Positions 54,101-64,000 of a DNA stretch of 64,000 nucleotides are shown here, one piece after another. The notes below the pieces were generated by a model. It did no database searches. It was not told the DNA's origin and worked only from the letters and a program-made list of their open reading frames with translations. The position numbers were made by a program, and so were the translations under genes. The stretch is from Halomonas salinarum (lineage in GTDB: Bacteria > Pseudomonadota > Gammaproteobacteria > Pseudomonadales > Halomonadaceae): contig NZ_WWNB01000018.1 in assembly GCF_012062845.1 (NCBI RefSeq), positions 1 through 64,000 of the forward strand, in the 5' to 3' direction. Within the stretch, counting starts at the first letter, position 1; each line of letters begins with the position of its first letter.

Positions 54101-54260
54101 TCTTTACCCTTATATGAAAAGTTTGTATGAGGGTTTTCGATGGCCTTGTGTTTTTTCTTAATCGCCTGAGGTGCTTGATATTCTGTCAGTTTACTAGGGG
54201 AGGGTGTCCATATCGAGCGATATGTCTATATCTGGATTAAGCTTTCTATATAACCCGTAC
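54101..54260. other. right end of the integrative element
   Basis: Non-coding 160 bp containing an exact TGTCCATA (54205-54212) and a one-mismatch copy TGTCTATA (54223-54230), matching the boxes at the left end. The junction with host yjbQ is at about 54260, where CCCGtacGTCCGGG forms an imperfect palindrome across the break. Confidence 0.55.
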
Positions 54261-54518
54261 GTCCGGGCCTTCCAGGGTATGGCGCAGGAAGGGCAGGTCG
54301 CCGGGGGCGATATGGCGCAGGTAGGCGTCCATGTCGTGGCGCACGTCGGGGTCGGCATTCTCGTTCAGGGTCAGCGAGGCCGAGGTGTGCAGCAGTTGCA
54401 GGTGCAGCAGGCCGACACTCAGCTTGGACAGGCCGTCGAGGTCGTCCTCGATCTCGCGGGTGATCAGATGAAAGCCCCGCGAGCGCGGGGCGAGGCGAAT
54501 CTCGTGCTGCTGCCACAT
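54246..54518 (-). pseudogene. yjbQ: host yjbQ, N-terminal fragment (right side of the insertion)
   Basis: The first ~84 codons of Yjb[21 protein letters not shown], with LLHTSASLTLNENADP, up to HTLEGPD, then a jump to VRVI-stop inside the element. In intact YjbQ the sequence continues EGxDD(L/M)PxH, precisely the point at which the fragment at 33115-33276 begins. AGAGGAG precedes the ATG, 2 bp after the PA2778-type gene, so the host promoter and start remain with this truncated half. Confidence 0.92.
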
Positions 54519-54520
54519 GG

Positions 54521-55489
54521 TCAGGGAGTCTCCTCTGAGAAAAGTGTATCGAGCTTGTCCTGGGCTGTTTCCTGCCACTTGCCTGGCAGGTCGGCTGCCT
54601 GCTCAAGGGCCTTGCGGGCTTCCTGCGCCTGATCGAGGCCATGCAGCGTCAGCCCCAGGTTGAGCCAGGCCGCGGCAAGCGTCGGGTCATGCAGGGTGGC
54701 AAAGCGAAAGGCGTCGGCGGCACCGGCTCGGTCGCCGCTTGAGTAACGGGCATTACCGAGCCCGAACCAGCCCATGGCGAGCCCCGGCCAGCGCTGAACG
54801 AGTGCCTCCCAACTTTTCAGCAGTGCCTCGGCGCCTTGCACCCGTTCGGCGTCGCTAATGGCGTTCAGCGCCCCCTGGGCAGAAATGCCGGGCGGAATCT
54901 CGCCGGGGGGCAGGGCGACCATCGCCCAGCGATCGCTGCGCGCCCAGGTGGCATCGAAGGTGGAAAGCTGCATGTCCTCGTTGGGGGTGAAGCCGGTATG
55001 CAGCCGCATGGTGTTGGCATCCAGGTCGTAACCAATCGCCACGGCGTAATGCCATAGCGGGGCGATTGGCAGCGACAGGTTCTGCATCACCACCACCGGC
55101 TGGCCGGCGTCCAGCGTCTCGATCAGCGACTCGATGTCATTGTCGAGAACGAAGGGAGTGCGCCCCTGACGGCGTGTCGTGGCGAGCATTTCCGGTTGTA
55201 CACTACCCTGGCGGTTGGGCAGGAACAGCTGCGGGATCAGGGCATCGACGCCGACTTCCACACCGCTGTCATTGAGCACCATGGCCAGGGCCGCGGGGCC
55301 ACATTGGTAATCGCGTTGGCCGAAGAAGGGCACATCGTCGAGGCTTGTCTGCCGAGCAACGCCAAGCCTTTCGGGGTTTGAGATGTGGGGTGTGCCGGCA
55401 CAGCCGGCCAGCACCATCAGAATGAGGGCACAAAGCAGAACGCCCGCGGCGCGGGCGTTCAACATGTGCAATAGAGATGCACGCATCAT
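54521..55489 (-). CDS. PA2778-type lipoprotein: C39-like cysteine peptidase with TPR
   Basis: A 322-residue lipoprotein. A lipobox LAGC follows a hydrophobic leader; a papain-like C39 domain has DVPFFGQRDYQCGPAALAMV (nucleophile Cys) and PLWHYAVAIGYD (His). The C-terminal half carries TPR repeats (WFGLGNARYSSGDRAGAADA, AWLNLGLTLHGLDQAQEARK). It forms a pair with the PA2779-type gene 5 bp upstream. Peptidase substrate unknown. It was followed by yjbQ in the ancestral operon. Confidence 0.88.
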   Translation of the reverse strand: MMRASLLHMLNARAAGVLLCALILMVLAGCAGTPHISNPERLGVARQTSLDDVPFFGQRDYQCGPAALAMVLNDSGVEVGVDALIPQLFLPNRQGSVQPEMLATTRRQGRTPFVLDNDIESLIETLDAGQPVVVMQNLSLPIAPLWHYAVAIGYDLDANTMRLHTGFTPNEDMQLSTFDATWARSDRWAMVALPPGEIPPGISAQGALNAISDAERVQGAEALLKSWEALVQRWPGLAMGWFGLGNARYSSGDRAGAADAFRFATLHDPTLAAAWLNLGLTLHGLDQAQEARKALEQAADLPGKWQETAQDKLDTLFSEETP

Positions 55490-55493
55490 GCGA

Positions 55494-55895
55494 TCAACGT
55501 GTAAATGGATAGACGTTGGTCAGGCCCAGAATATCGGTAACTAGCAGGATCACGAATACCGCGAACAGGGCACCTACCACGCTGGCACCGGCCGGCATCT
55601 CGTCGAGCTGGTCGGCCATCTGGGACACTTCCTGATCGGACAGCGCCGCGACACGGGCCTTCACTTCTTCCGGCTGGACGCCTTGCAGCAGCAACTGCTG
55701 CTGTACATCTTCACGGGTCAGCAGGTCGTTGATGCGCTCCCGGTCGGCAGCTACTTGCGAGGCGCTGAGCGCGTCCTGAGTGGTGACCAGGTCACTGGCT
55801 GAAGTGGCCGGAACCGATGCCACGGCCGGTAGGCTTCCCAATACCAGAAATGCGATCAATAGCGGGCTAATGACGCGAGCGATTTTATTCATCAT
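55494..55895 (-). CDS. PA2779-family small membrane protein
   Basis: A 133-residue protein with an N-terminal hydrophobic leader (signal or anchor), a charged helical middle (ALSASQVAADRERINDLLTR), and a C-terminal transmembrane helix (ASVVGALFAVFVILLVTDIL). This matches the PA2779 family, nearly always next to PA2778-type peptidases, as here. GGATC lies upstream of the ATG. Function unknown. Confidence 0.88.
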   Translation of the reverse strand: MMNKIARVISPLLIAFLVLGSLPAVASVPATSASDLVTTQDALSASQVAADRERINDLLTREDVQQQLLLQGVQPEEVKARVAALSDQEVSQMADQLDEMPAGASVVGALFAVFVILLVTDILGLTNVYPFTR

Positions 55896-56166
55896 GGAAT
55901 GATCCTTCTAGCAGAAATGGCTTTTGGCTTCTTCTGATAACCCAAGACGTCCTAGTCATGGGGACGATCGTGCGACACGCGATGCATTCCCAGTATAAGA
56001 GTAGATAGCGATGATTTTCATGCCTTTTCTGTATTCGTCAGGAAAGGTCGACGCGGACGGCAAGGCATATCCACAGAGGATATAGCCATAGTGCCAGGGC
56101 GAACTTCACTTTTCCGCTGTGCTTTGCGAGACTCCTGCACACTTTTAGTGCAGGGCGTCTGATCGA

Positions 56167-56697
56167 GTGAAATCCTATCTCATAAAAATGCGCGGCGAAC
56201 CCATTCAGCGCCCCCGGGCTTGCTGGCGTGATGCGCTGTGGTCCTGGGTCGGGGCCTTTGCGGGCATGCTGGCCATCTGTGTGGTGGCAGCACAATGGCT
56301 AAGTGATCAACTACTGATCGTGGGCTCTTTCGGTGCCACCTCGGTGCTGATCTATGCGGTTCCGGCGAGCCCTCTGGCTCAGCCCCGCAATGTTCTGATC
56401 GGCAGCATGCTCTCGGCGCTGGTGGGTGTAGCCTGCTTTCAGTTGCTGGGCGCTACCTCGGTGGCCGTGGCGCTATCGGTGTCACTGGCCATTCTGGTCA
56501 TGCAACTGACCCACACGGTGCATCCCCCGGGGGCTGCCGCGGCGTTGATCGCCGTCATCGGCGGCCCGGACGTTCATGCGCTGGGTTGGTGGTATCCGCT
56601 GTTGCCGATTGGCATCGGCTGTGCCCTGATGCTCGGTGTGGCGATCCTGGTCAACAATCTGGCTCGCCACCGTCGCTATCCTGTCCACTGGCGCTGA
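56167..56697 (+). CDS. HPP-family membrane protein
   Basis: A 176-residue integral membrane protein with four hydrophobic helices and the family motif HTVHPPGAAAALIAVIGGPD. HPP proteins are linked to nitrite transport in some organisms; the role in bacteria is uncertain. The chosen start is a GTG at 56167; an in-frame ATG at 56188 is also possible. Confidence 0.85.
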   Translation: MKSYLIKMRGEPIQRPRACWRDALWSWVGAFAGMLAICVVAAQWLSDQLLIVGSFGATSVLIYAVPASPLAQPRNVLIGSMLSALVGVACFQLLGATSVAVALSVSLAILVMQLTHTVHPPGAAAALIAVIGGPDVHALGWWYPLLPIGIGCALMLGVAILVNNLARHRRYPVHWR

Positions 56698-57027
56698 GCG
56701 GTGACAGGGCCTCAGCGGTAGCCGGCCATCAAGTCCTGTACCAGTGGGGTATCGACATCGCGATGGGGCGGCAGCTCGAAGCGAGCTCGAGCAAGCGGGG
56801 TGGGCGTCAAGCTTTTGGTGTCTCAAGGCTGGCCGGTGCTTTGTCGTGTATTATCGCGATGGATGACGATGCAAGATGTCCACGATACTGAATCAGCAAC
56901 CACAGCGGGCGTGAAGGGGCGGCGTTGTTTGCTTTAAAACGCTACCTATCGCTCTCTCGCGTTTCACTGCATGCTGCATGGTTGAAGGGATTGGCAACAT
57001 CGTCGCAATGGAAGGTACCCCGGTGTC
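56698..57027. other. intergenic region
   Basis: About 330 bases with no gene I can support. GGAAGG near 57010 is the ribosome site of the next gene. Confidence 0.35.
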
Positions 57028-58995
57028 ATGAATACAGAATATCCCGATAGCGATGCTCACTCGGCGGTTGCGCATTTCGACGTAACGCTTGAGGACTTCA
57101 GACAAGCCCGTGCGACTGACCCAAAAGCCTCAAGCGATGACGTGCTGGAATCAGCGAGGGTCGTCATGACAAGGCAGGGTGGGCTCGATGCGCTTTATGC
57201 GCGCGTCGCTCACGTAGAAGAGGCGGGAGTCTTTACTGGCCGCGATTGGGCACAACCTTCCATTCTGCAGCCGGTGTTGGCGGTGCGCTCCTTGCGGCAA
57301 AGCAACGCCGATATCACGGTCATCGAGGCACTAAGTGAGCTTCGCCTGCTGGCGGTGGCGTCAGGTGACTACTTTCATCCGGGGATCTCCACCGAGCAGG
57401 CCAGAAACTTCCTGACTCAGGTGATGGCACTGAATCTGGACCTTCTGTCCGGGCAGATGAGTGAGGCCGACCGTGAGCGCCCGCAATTGCTGGGTACTAT
57501 CGTGCAGTCGCTCTATCAGTATCTGCTTGAGCGCTTGGGCTACGAGAGCATCCTTGCCAGCCTGGTGGCAGAGGTCAAACGTCTGTTGTCGCAACGCCCG
57601 ATCCAGACCGACAGCATCAAGGAAATGATCAGCCAGATTGCCAAGTGCCTGTTCGACCCTGACATCGAAACCGCCGGCACAGAGGGGGCGGCGAGACTAG
57701 TCAGTGCACTGTTCGGACCAACCCAGGGCTGTCGTGAAGATCCTGGCGTGACGGTGTATGCCACGCGCCTCGAGGCCATGGACCGGGGCGCACTGGCCCG
57801 GGAGGCCTCCGATCTTGCGCGGGCGATGCATGACACGGGGCTGGTCTCGGCGTATCACTCCGTTTTACTGCGCCACTTGCGCGGCCAGCATGACGACCTG
57901 ATCCCCAAAGCCCTGGGGCTCAGCATGACGGGGATCGATGTCCTGCAATGCTACAGCCAGCTTGTGTACCGCTTGATCGATGAAGCGATCTATCCCGACA
58001 CGAGCCAGGCGATTTACGGCTTGGCCATGATGCTTGAAAGGGGCACTCTCTTTACCTCACCGGTGTCCGCCGGGCTATGGCGGCAGATCGAACTGAAGTT
58101 GTCGGATGCAACATCCAAAACCTTGAGCGAGGTCTTTGGCGATGCGCAACCGCCCCGGGTCTTTCTGCTTGCCGGTGTGCTAAGCATCCTTGGCTTGCCA
58201 TTGGGTGTCGGGCAGGGCAATAACCCCACCTGTCAGTCGGTGATCGGGCTTTCCATGTGGGCCGACAATGATGCGGACTATCTGTTGCAGCTCGTTGCCT
58301 GGGCGGCGCGCGATGATGAAGTACTGACGCGGTTTGAGGGTCAGCCCATCTCGTCCAAGGGGTTGGAATCAGGCCTTGCCAAAGCGCCGCCGCTGGATGT
58401 GGATGCTGTTTCCCTTATTCTGGTGCCGCATCTTGACCGTCTCTACATGGAAATGGGCCGCCTGTGCGGTGAGCGTGACGATGACCTGCACCGCTGGATC
58501 AATCCTGAGTTTTACGGTTGGTGGGTGGGGCATGGCTTTCGTGTCGTGGTCGATATCCACACCGGTAAGCTGGATGATTACGCGGGGTTCATCCGCCAGT
58601 TCTATGCCAGTTATCACCCCTACTACAACGGCCATATGCCGGTCATTCATCCGCAACCCGCCGGTATCGCTGTCACCGACAGCGGCGGGCGCTATGTCGG
58701 GCGACACGCCATCACCATCCTGCGTGTGGCGTTGGATGCCAAGGGGGATATGCGCGTCTACTTCTTTAACCCCAACAACGACAGCGGTCAGGACTGGGGG
58801 CAGGGCATAGTGTGCGCGATAGAGGGTAATGATGAGTTGAACGGAGAGGCGTCACTGCCCATTGCCGAGTTCGCCTCGCGGCTTTACGTGTTTCATCACG
58901 ACCCGCTGGAGCTGGGGGATATGGAAGCAGTGCCCGCTGAGGAAGTCGCTCGCGTCATGGAGCTGGGTCGTACCAGTTGGGCCGTCAACGTCTAG
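57028..58995 (+). CDS. 655-residue protein with a possible papain-like Cys-His-Asn triad
   Basis: A large, soluble protein without signal peptide. The first ~390 residues are helical. The C-terminal part has GQGNNPTCQSVIGLSMWADN (C402), YVGRHAITILRVALDAKGD (H560) and VYFFNPNNDSGQDWGQG (N581). A Cys at the start of a helix followed far downstream by His then Asn is the order in papain-fold peptidases and transglutaminase-like proteins. I do not recognise the family; the reading is inference. Likely conserved in Halomonas. GGAAGG precedes the ATG. Confidence 0.6.
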   Translation: MNTEYPDSDAHSAVAHFDVTLEDFRQARATDPKASSDDVLESARVVMTRQGGLDALYARVAHVEEAGVFTGRDWAQPSILQPVLAVRSLRQSNADITVIEALSELRLLAVASGDYFHPGISTEQARNFLTQVMALNLDLLSGQMSEADRERPQLLGTIVQSLYQYLLERLGYESILASLVAEVKRLLSQRPIQTDSIKEMISQIAKCLFDPDIETAGTEGAARLVSALFGPTQGCREDPGVTVYATRLEAMDRGALAREASDLARAMHDTGLVSAYHSVLLRHLRGQHDDLIPKALGLSMTGIDVLQCYSQLVYRLIDEAIYPDTSQAIYGLAMMLERGTLFTSPVSAGLWRQIELKLSDATSKTLSEVFGDAQPPRVFLLAGVLSILGLPLGVGQGNNPTCQSVIGLSMWADNDADYLLQLVAWAARDDEVLTRFEGQPISSKGLESGLAKAPPLDVDAVSLILVPHLDRLYMEMGRLCGERDDDLHRWINPEFYGWWVGHGFRVVVDIHTGKLDDYAGFIRQFYASYHPYYNGHMPVIHPQPAGIAVTDSGGRYVGRHAITILRVALDAKGDMRVYFFNPNNDSGQDWGQGIVCAIEGNDELNGEASLPIAEFASRLYVFHHDPLELGDMEAVPAEEVARVMELGRTSWAVNV

Positions 58996-58996
58996 A

Positions 58997-59023
58997 CCCT
59001 GGCTTTCGGGAAAGTGGCCAGGG
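58997..59023. terminator. hairpin terminator between convergent genes
   Basis: CCCTGGC and GCCAGGG pair, with CTTTC/GAAAG inside the loop, between the 655-residue gene and holA. A short T-rich stretch follows on the plus strand. Confidence 0.5.
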
Positions 59024-59067
59024 CGTTGTCTTCTAGTGTGTGACGTATTGATGAAACTAGAGCGCGC

Positions 59068-60126
59068 TCAGCCGACCTTGTAGGACTGCGGCGATTCTGC
59101 CAGCAAGCCGCGTCCGCCGGCGAGTGTCAGTGCCAGGTCATGCAGGCCATCCCAGAGTGGCACGTTGCTGGCGCCCTTGATGGCCAGGTCGAGGCGCTGG
59201 GAGAACAGCAGCAGCTTGTGCAGGCGCTTGACCGGCAACCGGTTCAGGGCCTGCTGGTAGGCAGGGCGTCGCTTGTCGAAGATCGGTGGCTTCTGGGCCT
59301 TGCAGGCGTGCTCGAAGCTCTGACCCTGGTCGAGGTGCTGGTACAAAGAGAGCAGGGTGCGCAGCTCGCGTGCCAGCGCCCACAACACGATGGGGGCTTC
59401 GAGCCCCTCGCGCTGCAGGCTTTTGAGAATTCGCGAGGCGCGCTCGCGCTCCCCGCGCAGACAGGCATCACTCAGGGTGAAGACATCATAGCGGGCACTG
59501 TCTTCCACGCCCTGGGTGATCGCAGCCACATCGAGCCGGGCGCCAGGAGGCATTATCAGCGCGAGTTTCTGCAACTCCTGATCGGCGGCCAGCAGGTTGC
59601 CTTCGGTGCGTTCGCCGAGCAGGCGCGCCGCCTCCATGTCCATGCTGAGCCCATGGTGGCTGGCGCGATCGCGCATCCAGAAGCCCAGGCGCTGATGGTC
59701 TACTGGCCACACCGGCACGAAGAGCCCGGCCTTGTCCAGCGCCTTGAACCACTTACTCTGCTGTTGCCGACGATCGAGCTTGTCGGCCATGATCAGCAGC
59801 ACGTTGTCGCTGCCCTGCATCTGCTCGGCATAGGCTTCCAGCGCCTTGCCGCCTTCCTGGCCGGGTGCCTGACCGCCCAGGCGCAGCTCGATGAGCTTCG
59901 ACGAGGCAAACAGCGACAGGCTGGCAGCCGATTCGGTGAGCCGCCCCCACTGGAAGCCGTTCTCGACGTGCAGGACCTCGCGTTCCTCGATGCCGGCCTT
60001 GCGCGCGGCGGCGCGCACGGCATCGCAGGCTTCCATGTGGATCAGGGGCTCATCGCCAGCGACGATCACCACCGGCGGCAGGCCCTTGGCCAGGGCAGGG
60101 GGGAGCTTGTCGGGAAATACCTTCAT
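59068..60126 (-). CDS. holA: DNA polymerase III subunit delta
   Basis: A 352-residue clamp-loader delta subunit: VVIVAGDEPLIHMEACDAVR at the start, LIELRLGGQAPGQEGGKALE, and the central RASHHGLSMDMEAARLLGER then TEGNLLAADQELQKLALIM. Order holA downstream of lptE and leuS is the standard gammaproteobacterial arrangement. Confidence 0.95.
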   Translation of the reverse strand: MKVFPDKLPPALAKGLPPVVIVAGDEPLIHMEACDAVRAAARKAGIEEREVLHVENGFQWGRLTESAASLSLFASSKLIELRLGGQAPGQEGGKALEAYAEQMQGSDNVLLIMADKLDRRQQQSKWFKALDKAGLFVPVWPVDHQRLGFWMRDRASHHGLSMDMEAARLLGERTEGNLLAADQELQKLALIMPPGARLDVAAITQGVEDSARYDVFTLSDACLRGERERASRILKSLQREGLEAPIVLWALARELRTLLSLYQHLDQGQSFEHACKAQKPPIFDKRRPAYQQALNRLPVKRLHKLLLFSQRLDLAIKGASNVPLWDGLHDLALTLAGGRGLLAESPQSYKVG

Positions 60127-60159
60127 ACGACCCTACCCGAAACCTGTCTGTGCTTGCCC

Positions 60160-60330
60160 ATACGGCGTTAAAAGCTCGCTCAAAATACTCATTTACTCCT
60201 TTGTAAACTCCGCTTTCGGACTCGCGACATCCATGTCGCTCTCTTCGAGCAGCTGAAGCTGCCCAAATCGGCAGTCCTGCCGATTTGTCACGAGCTTTTG
60301 CCTTAGCTACGCGCCCCGGTCTTGCCTTCG
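60160..60330. repeat. hairpin-rich intergenic element between lptE and holA
   Basis: Several perfect stems follow one another: TTTAC/GTAAA, GCGACAT-CC-ATGTCGC (60224-60239), CAGCT-GA-AGCTG, and CAAATCGGCA-GTCC-TGCCGATTTG (60264-60287). The two genes are normally almost contiguous, so a 236-bp gap filled with hairpins looks like an inserted dispersed intergenic repeat or a structured mRNA element. Confidence 0.5.
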
Positions 60331-60362
60331 CTCGCCGAGGTTTCGAGGCAGGGCCTTGATCG

Positions 60363-60878
60363 TTATTGCTCGGCCAGCGGTCGCAGCCGCTCGAGGAGCT
60401 CGCGGGCGGCGGCCTCGCGCAGGCTTTCATGGGCGGCGCGACGCGCATCGTCCTGGGCCAGAAGCTCGTTGTCGTTGACGCTGATACGTTCGCGGACCTC
60501 GAGCGTCTGCTGGTCGATCAGGTAGGCCTCGTTGGACTGACGCTGCACTGAATAAGGCACCGTCAGGGTGAGCTCGACGTCGCGGCTGCCGGCGCCGGGC
60601 AGGCCCTGATTGGTTTCGCTGATGCTCGCCCGGCCCAGGTTGAGGCGCAGGGGGGCCGTGCTGTCGACCCGGGTGCCGGCCCGGGTCAGAGCATCGCGCA
60701 CGATGGGCGCGAGGTCGTCGTTGGCGCCGGCAAGTGCCAGCGCTTCCAGGGTGGGGAGGTCCTCGCCGTAGCCCCGCAACTGGAAGCCACACCCGACGAG
60801 GCCGAGCCCCAGCGTGCTCACGGCGGTCGCGCCCAAGGCGACCTTGAGCCCCTGTTTCAGAAAGCGTCGGCGTTGCAT
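60363..60878 (-). CDS. lptE: LPS-assembly lipoprotein LptE
   Basis: A 171-residue outer-membrane lipoprotein partner of LptD. The N-terminus MQRRRFLKQGLKVALG has a twin-arginine look before the lipobox LVGC-GFQLRGYG, which is diagnostic of LptE. The start at 60878 with GGGAGA upstream is preferred to one 39 bp earlier. It lies 87 bp after leuS on the same strand. Confidence 0.93.
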   Translation of the reverse strand: MQRRRFLKQGLKVALGATAVSTLGLGLVGCGFQLRGYGEDLPTLEALALAGANDDLAPIVRDALTRAGTRVDSTAPLRLNLGRASISETNQGLPGAGSRDVELTLTVPYSVQRQSNEAYLIDQQTLEVRERISVNDNELLAQDDARRAAHESLREAAARELLERLRPLAEQ

Positions 60879-60965
60879 GATCGTCTCCCTCGCTTGCGTG
60901 ACCGGCTTATCCGGCATCGGCCATTCATCAACCGCTTATCCAGCGGCTTTTTATCCAGCAACACC

Positions 60966-63566
<2,601 letters not shown>

Positions 63567-63761
63567 TTACCTTGTAGCGTCGTTGGCGAAGAGCAAGGGA
63601 CTTTCCCGCCCCATCATGGCGCAAAAGGCTTGATGGTACGGAAAGATAGCGTCTAAATGGGGGCCAGCATACCGCAGCGGGGCCTTAGCAGGTAGGGGCG
63701 CCGCGTTCGGTGAGAGCAACGCCCGATCAAGGGACGTCAAGGAAAGCTACAGGAGAGTCAT

Positions 63762-64000
63762 ATGAGCGATCAGGACAAGCATTCAGATCATCGCTTAAGC
63801 GAAGGCTATGAGCGTCTGCTGGCACGGCTCCAGCACGGTGCCAACGAGCTGTCGTGGGAGAACCTGCAGCAGGATCTCGACGAGGCGGTGGAATTTGAGG
63901 CGGAAGTCGAGGACTTTACCCGCGATGAATTGGCATTGCTGCGCGCCTGGGTAGAGCACGACCTGAAAGACATGCGCCGCTATCTGGCGGCAAGCGGTGA
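63762..64000 (+). CDS. DUF1451 zinc-ribbon protein (YbeL-like), N-terminal part
   Basis: The frame is open from 63762 to the window end: MSDQDKHSDHRLSEGYERLL, LSWENLQQDLDEAVEFEAE then VEDFTRDELALLRAWVEHD. This is the helical N-terminal half of YbeL-like zinc-ribbon proteins, which sit next to leuS in many gammaproteobacteria. AGGAGAG precedes the ATG. The zinc ribbon lies outside the window. Confidence 0.82.
   Translation, partial: MSDQDKHSDHRLSEGYERLLARLQHGANELSWENLQQDLDEAVEFEAEVEDFTRDELALLRAWVEHDLKDMRRYLAASG

Larger units (their letters stand above)
33277..54260. mobile_element. ~21-kb integrative element inserted in yjbQ, carrying a replacement yjbQ and defence genes
   Basis: The host yjbQ gene is split into a 5' part (54261-54518) and a 3' part (33115-33276) on the same strand. 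Everything between is an insertion: a recombination operon (three tyrosine-recombinase-like proteins, a small coiled-coil protein and a full yjbQ), a type I restriction system with inserted genes, and a defence-type right end. Base composition is visibly AT-richer and mosaic compared with the host flanks. TGTCCATA-like boxes occur near both ends. The junction positions are read from the break in YjbQ homology and may be off by a few bases. The organisation recalls Tn554-type transposons (tnpABC) and the gamma-mobile-trio elements. Confidence 0.88.

Noticed and set aside
33277..54260. Element as a prophage or conjugative ICE
   Set aside because: No capsid, terminase, tail, relaxase, coupling protein or type IV secretion gene was recognised.
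54226..54642. Alternative 138-codon frame over the yjbQ 5' fragment
   Set aside because: The other frame gives clear YjbQ sequence with a ribosome site; this one is Arg/Pro-rich noise.

Overview
The window is a chromosomal segment from a high-GC gammaproteobacterium, most likely a Halomonas or close Halomonadaceae relative. This rests on the run zinc-ribbon protein / leuS / lptE / holA on the right, a PA2779-PA2778-yjbQ operon, paired pirins, and the general GC-rich style. It is inferred from gene content and not from any rRNA gene; no rRNA or tRNA gene was recognised.

Layout. 0-6 kb: the edge of an IS1595-type transposase; a SARP/BTAD-type ATPase regulator interrupted by an in-frame amber codon, followed by a DUF4242 gene; divergent from it, a cupin / GFA-fold / nitrilase operon. 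The shared promoter region holds three copies of ATTCCCA at exact 12-bp steps. 6-8 kb: an exported cupredoxin and an exported protein of unknown function, then a decayed dienelactone-hydrolase-like remnant. 8-11.2 kb: a sugar-catabolism operon (ThuA-like protein, Gfo/Idh/MocA oxidoreductase) behind two palindromic LacI-type operators 21 bp apart, with a LacI-family gene downstream. 11.2-18 kb: a methyltransferase, a GlxA-type regulator, a stretch of gene remains (amidase, VOC, GGDEF), an intact membrane diguanylate cyclase and small enzymes. 18-22.3 kb: LysR regulator, two pirins around a YcaC-type hydrolase, a DCC-family protein and a Mutator transposase scrap. 22.3-26.7 kb: a one-carbon cluster (DmdA-like methyltransferase, MTHFR-like protein, formate-THF ligase) that could convert a methyl group to formate and ATP. 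27-33 kb: redox proteins, a YrbL-like kinase, and a thymidine/AMP-phosphorylase homologue overlapping a PRPP-synthetase homologue.

The most striking feature is a roughly 21-kb integrative element (about 33277-54260) inserted inside the host yjbQ gene. The first ~84 codons of host yjbQ lie at 54.5 kb and the last ~52 codons at 33.1-33.3 kb, with reading polarity preserved. The element carries a recombination operon of three tyrosine-recombinase-like proteins plus a small coiled-coil protein (Tn554 / gamma-mobile-trio style). The last gene of that operon is a complete but diverged yjbQ, so the element appears to replace the gene it destroys. Both ends carry TGTCCATA-like boxes. Cargo: a type I restriction system with a second half-size specificity subunit, an AAA ATPase and PIN-domain pair between hsdS and hsdR, a YgjP-like metallopeptidase, an XRE regulator, a zinc-finger protein of unknown function, a BrnA-like fragment, and a 1086-residue protein with a nuclease-like N-terminus and a helical-repeat-like body, which is a candidate undescribed defence protein.

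To the right the host chromosome resumes with the PA2778/PA2779-type pair, an HPP membrane protein, a 655-residue protein with a possible Cys-His-Asn papain-like triad, and the housekeeping block holA-lptE-leuS, in which holA and lptE are separated by a hairpin-rich intergenic element.
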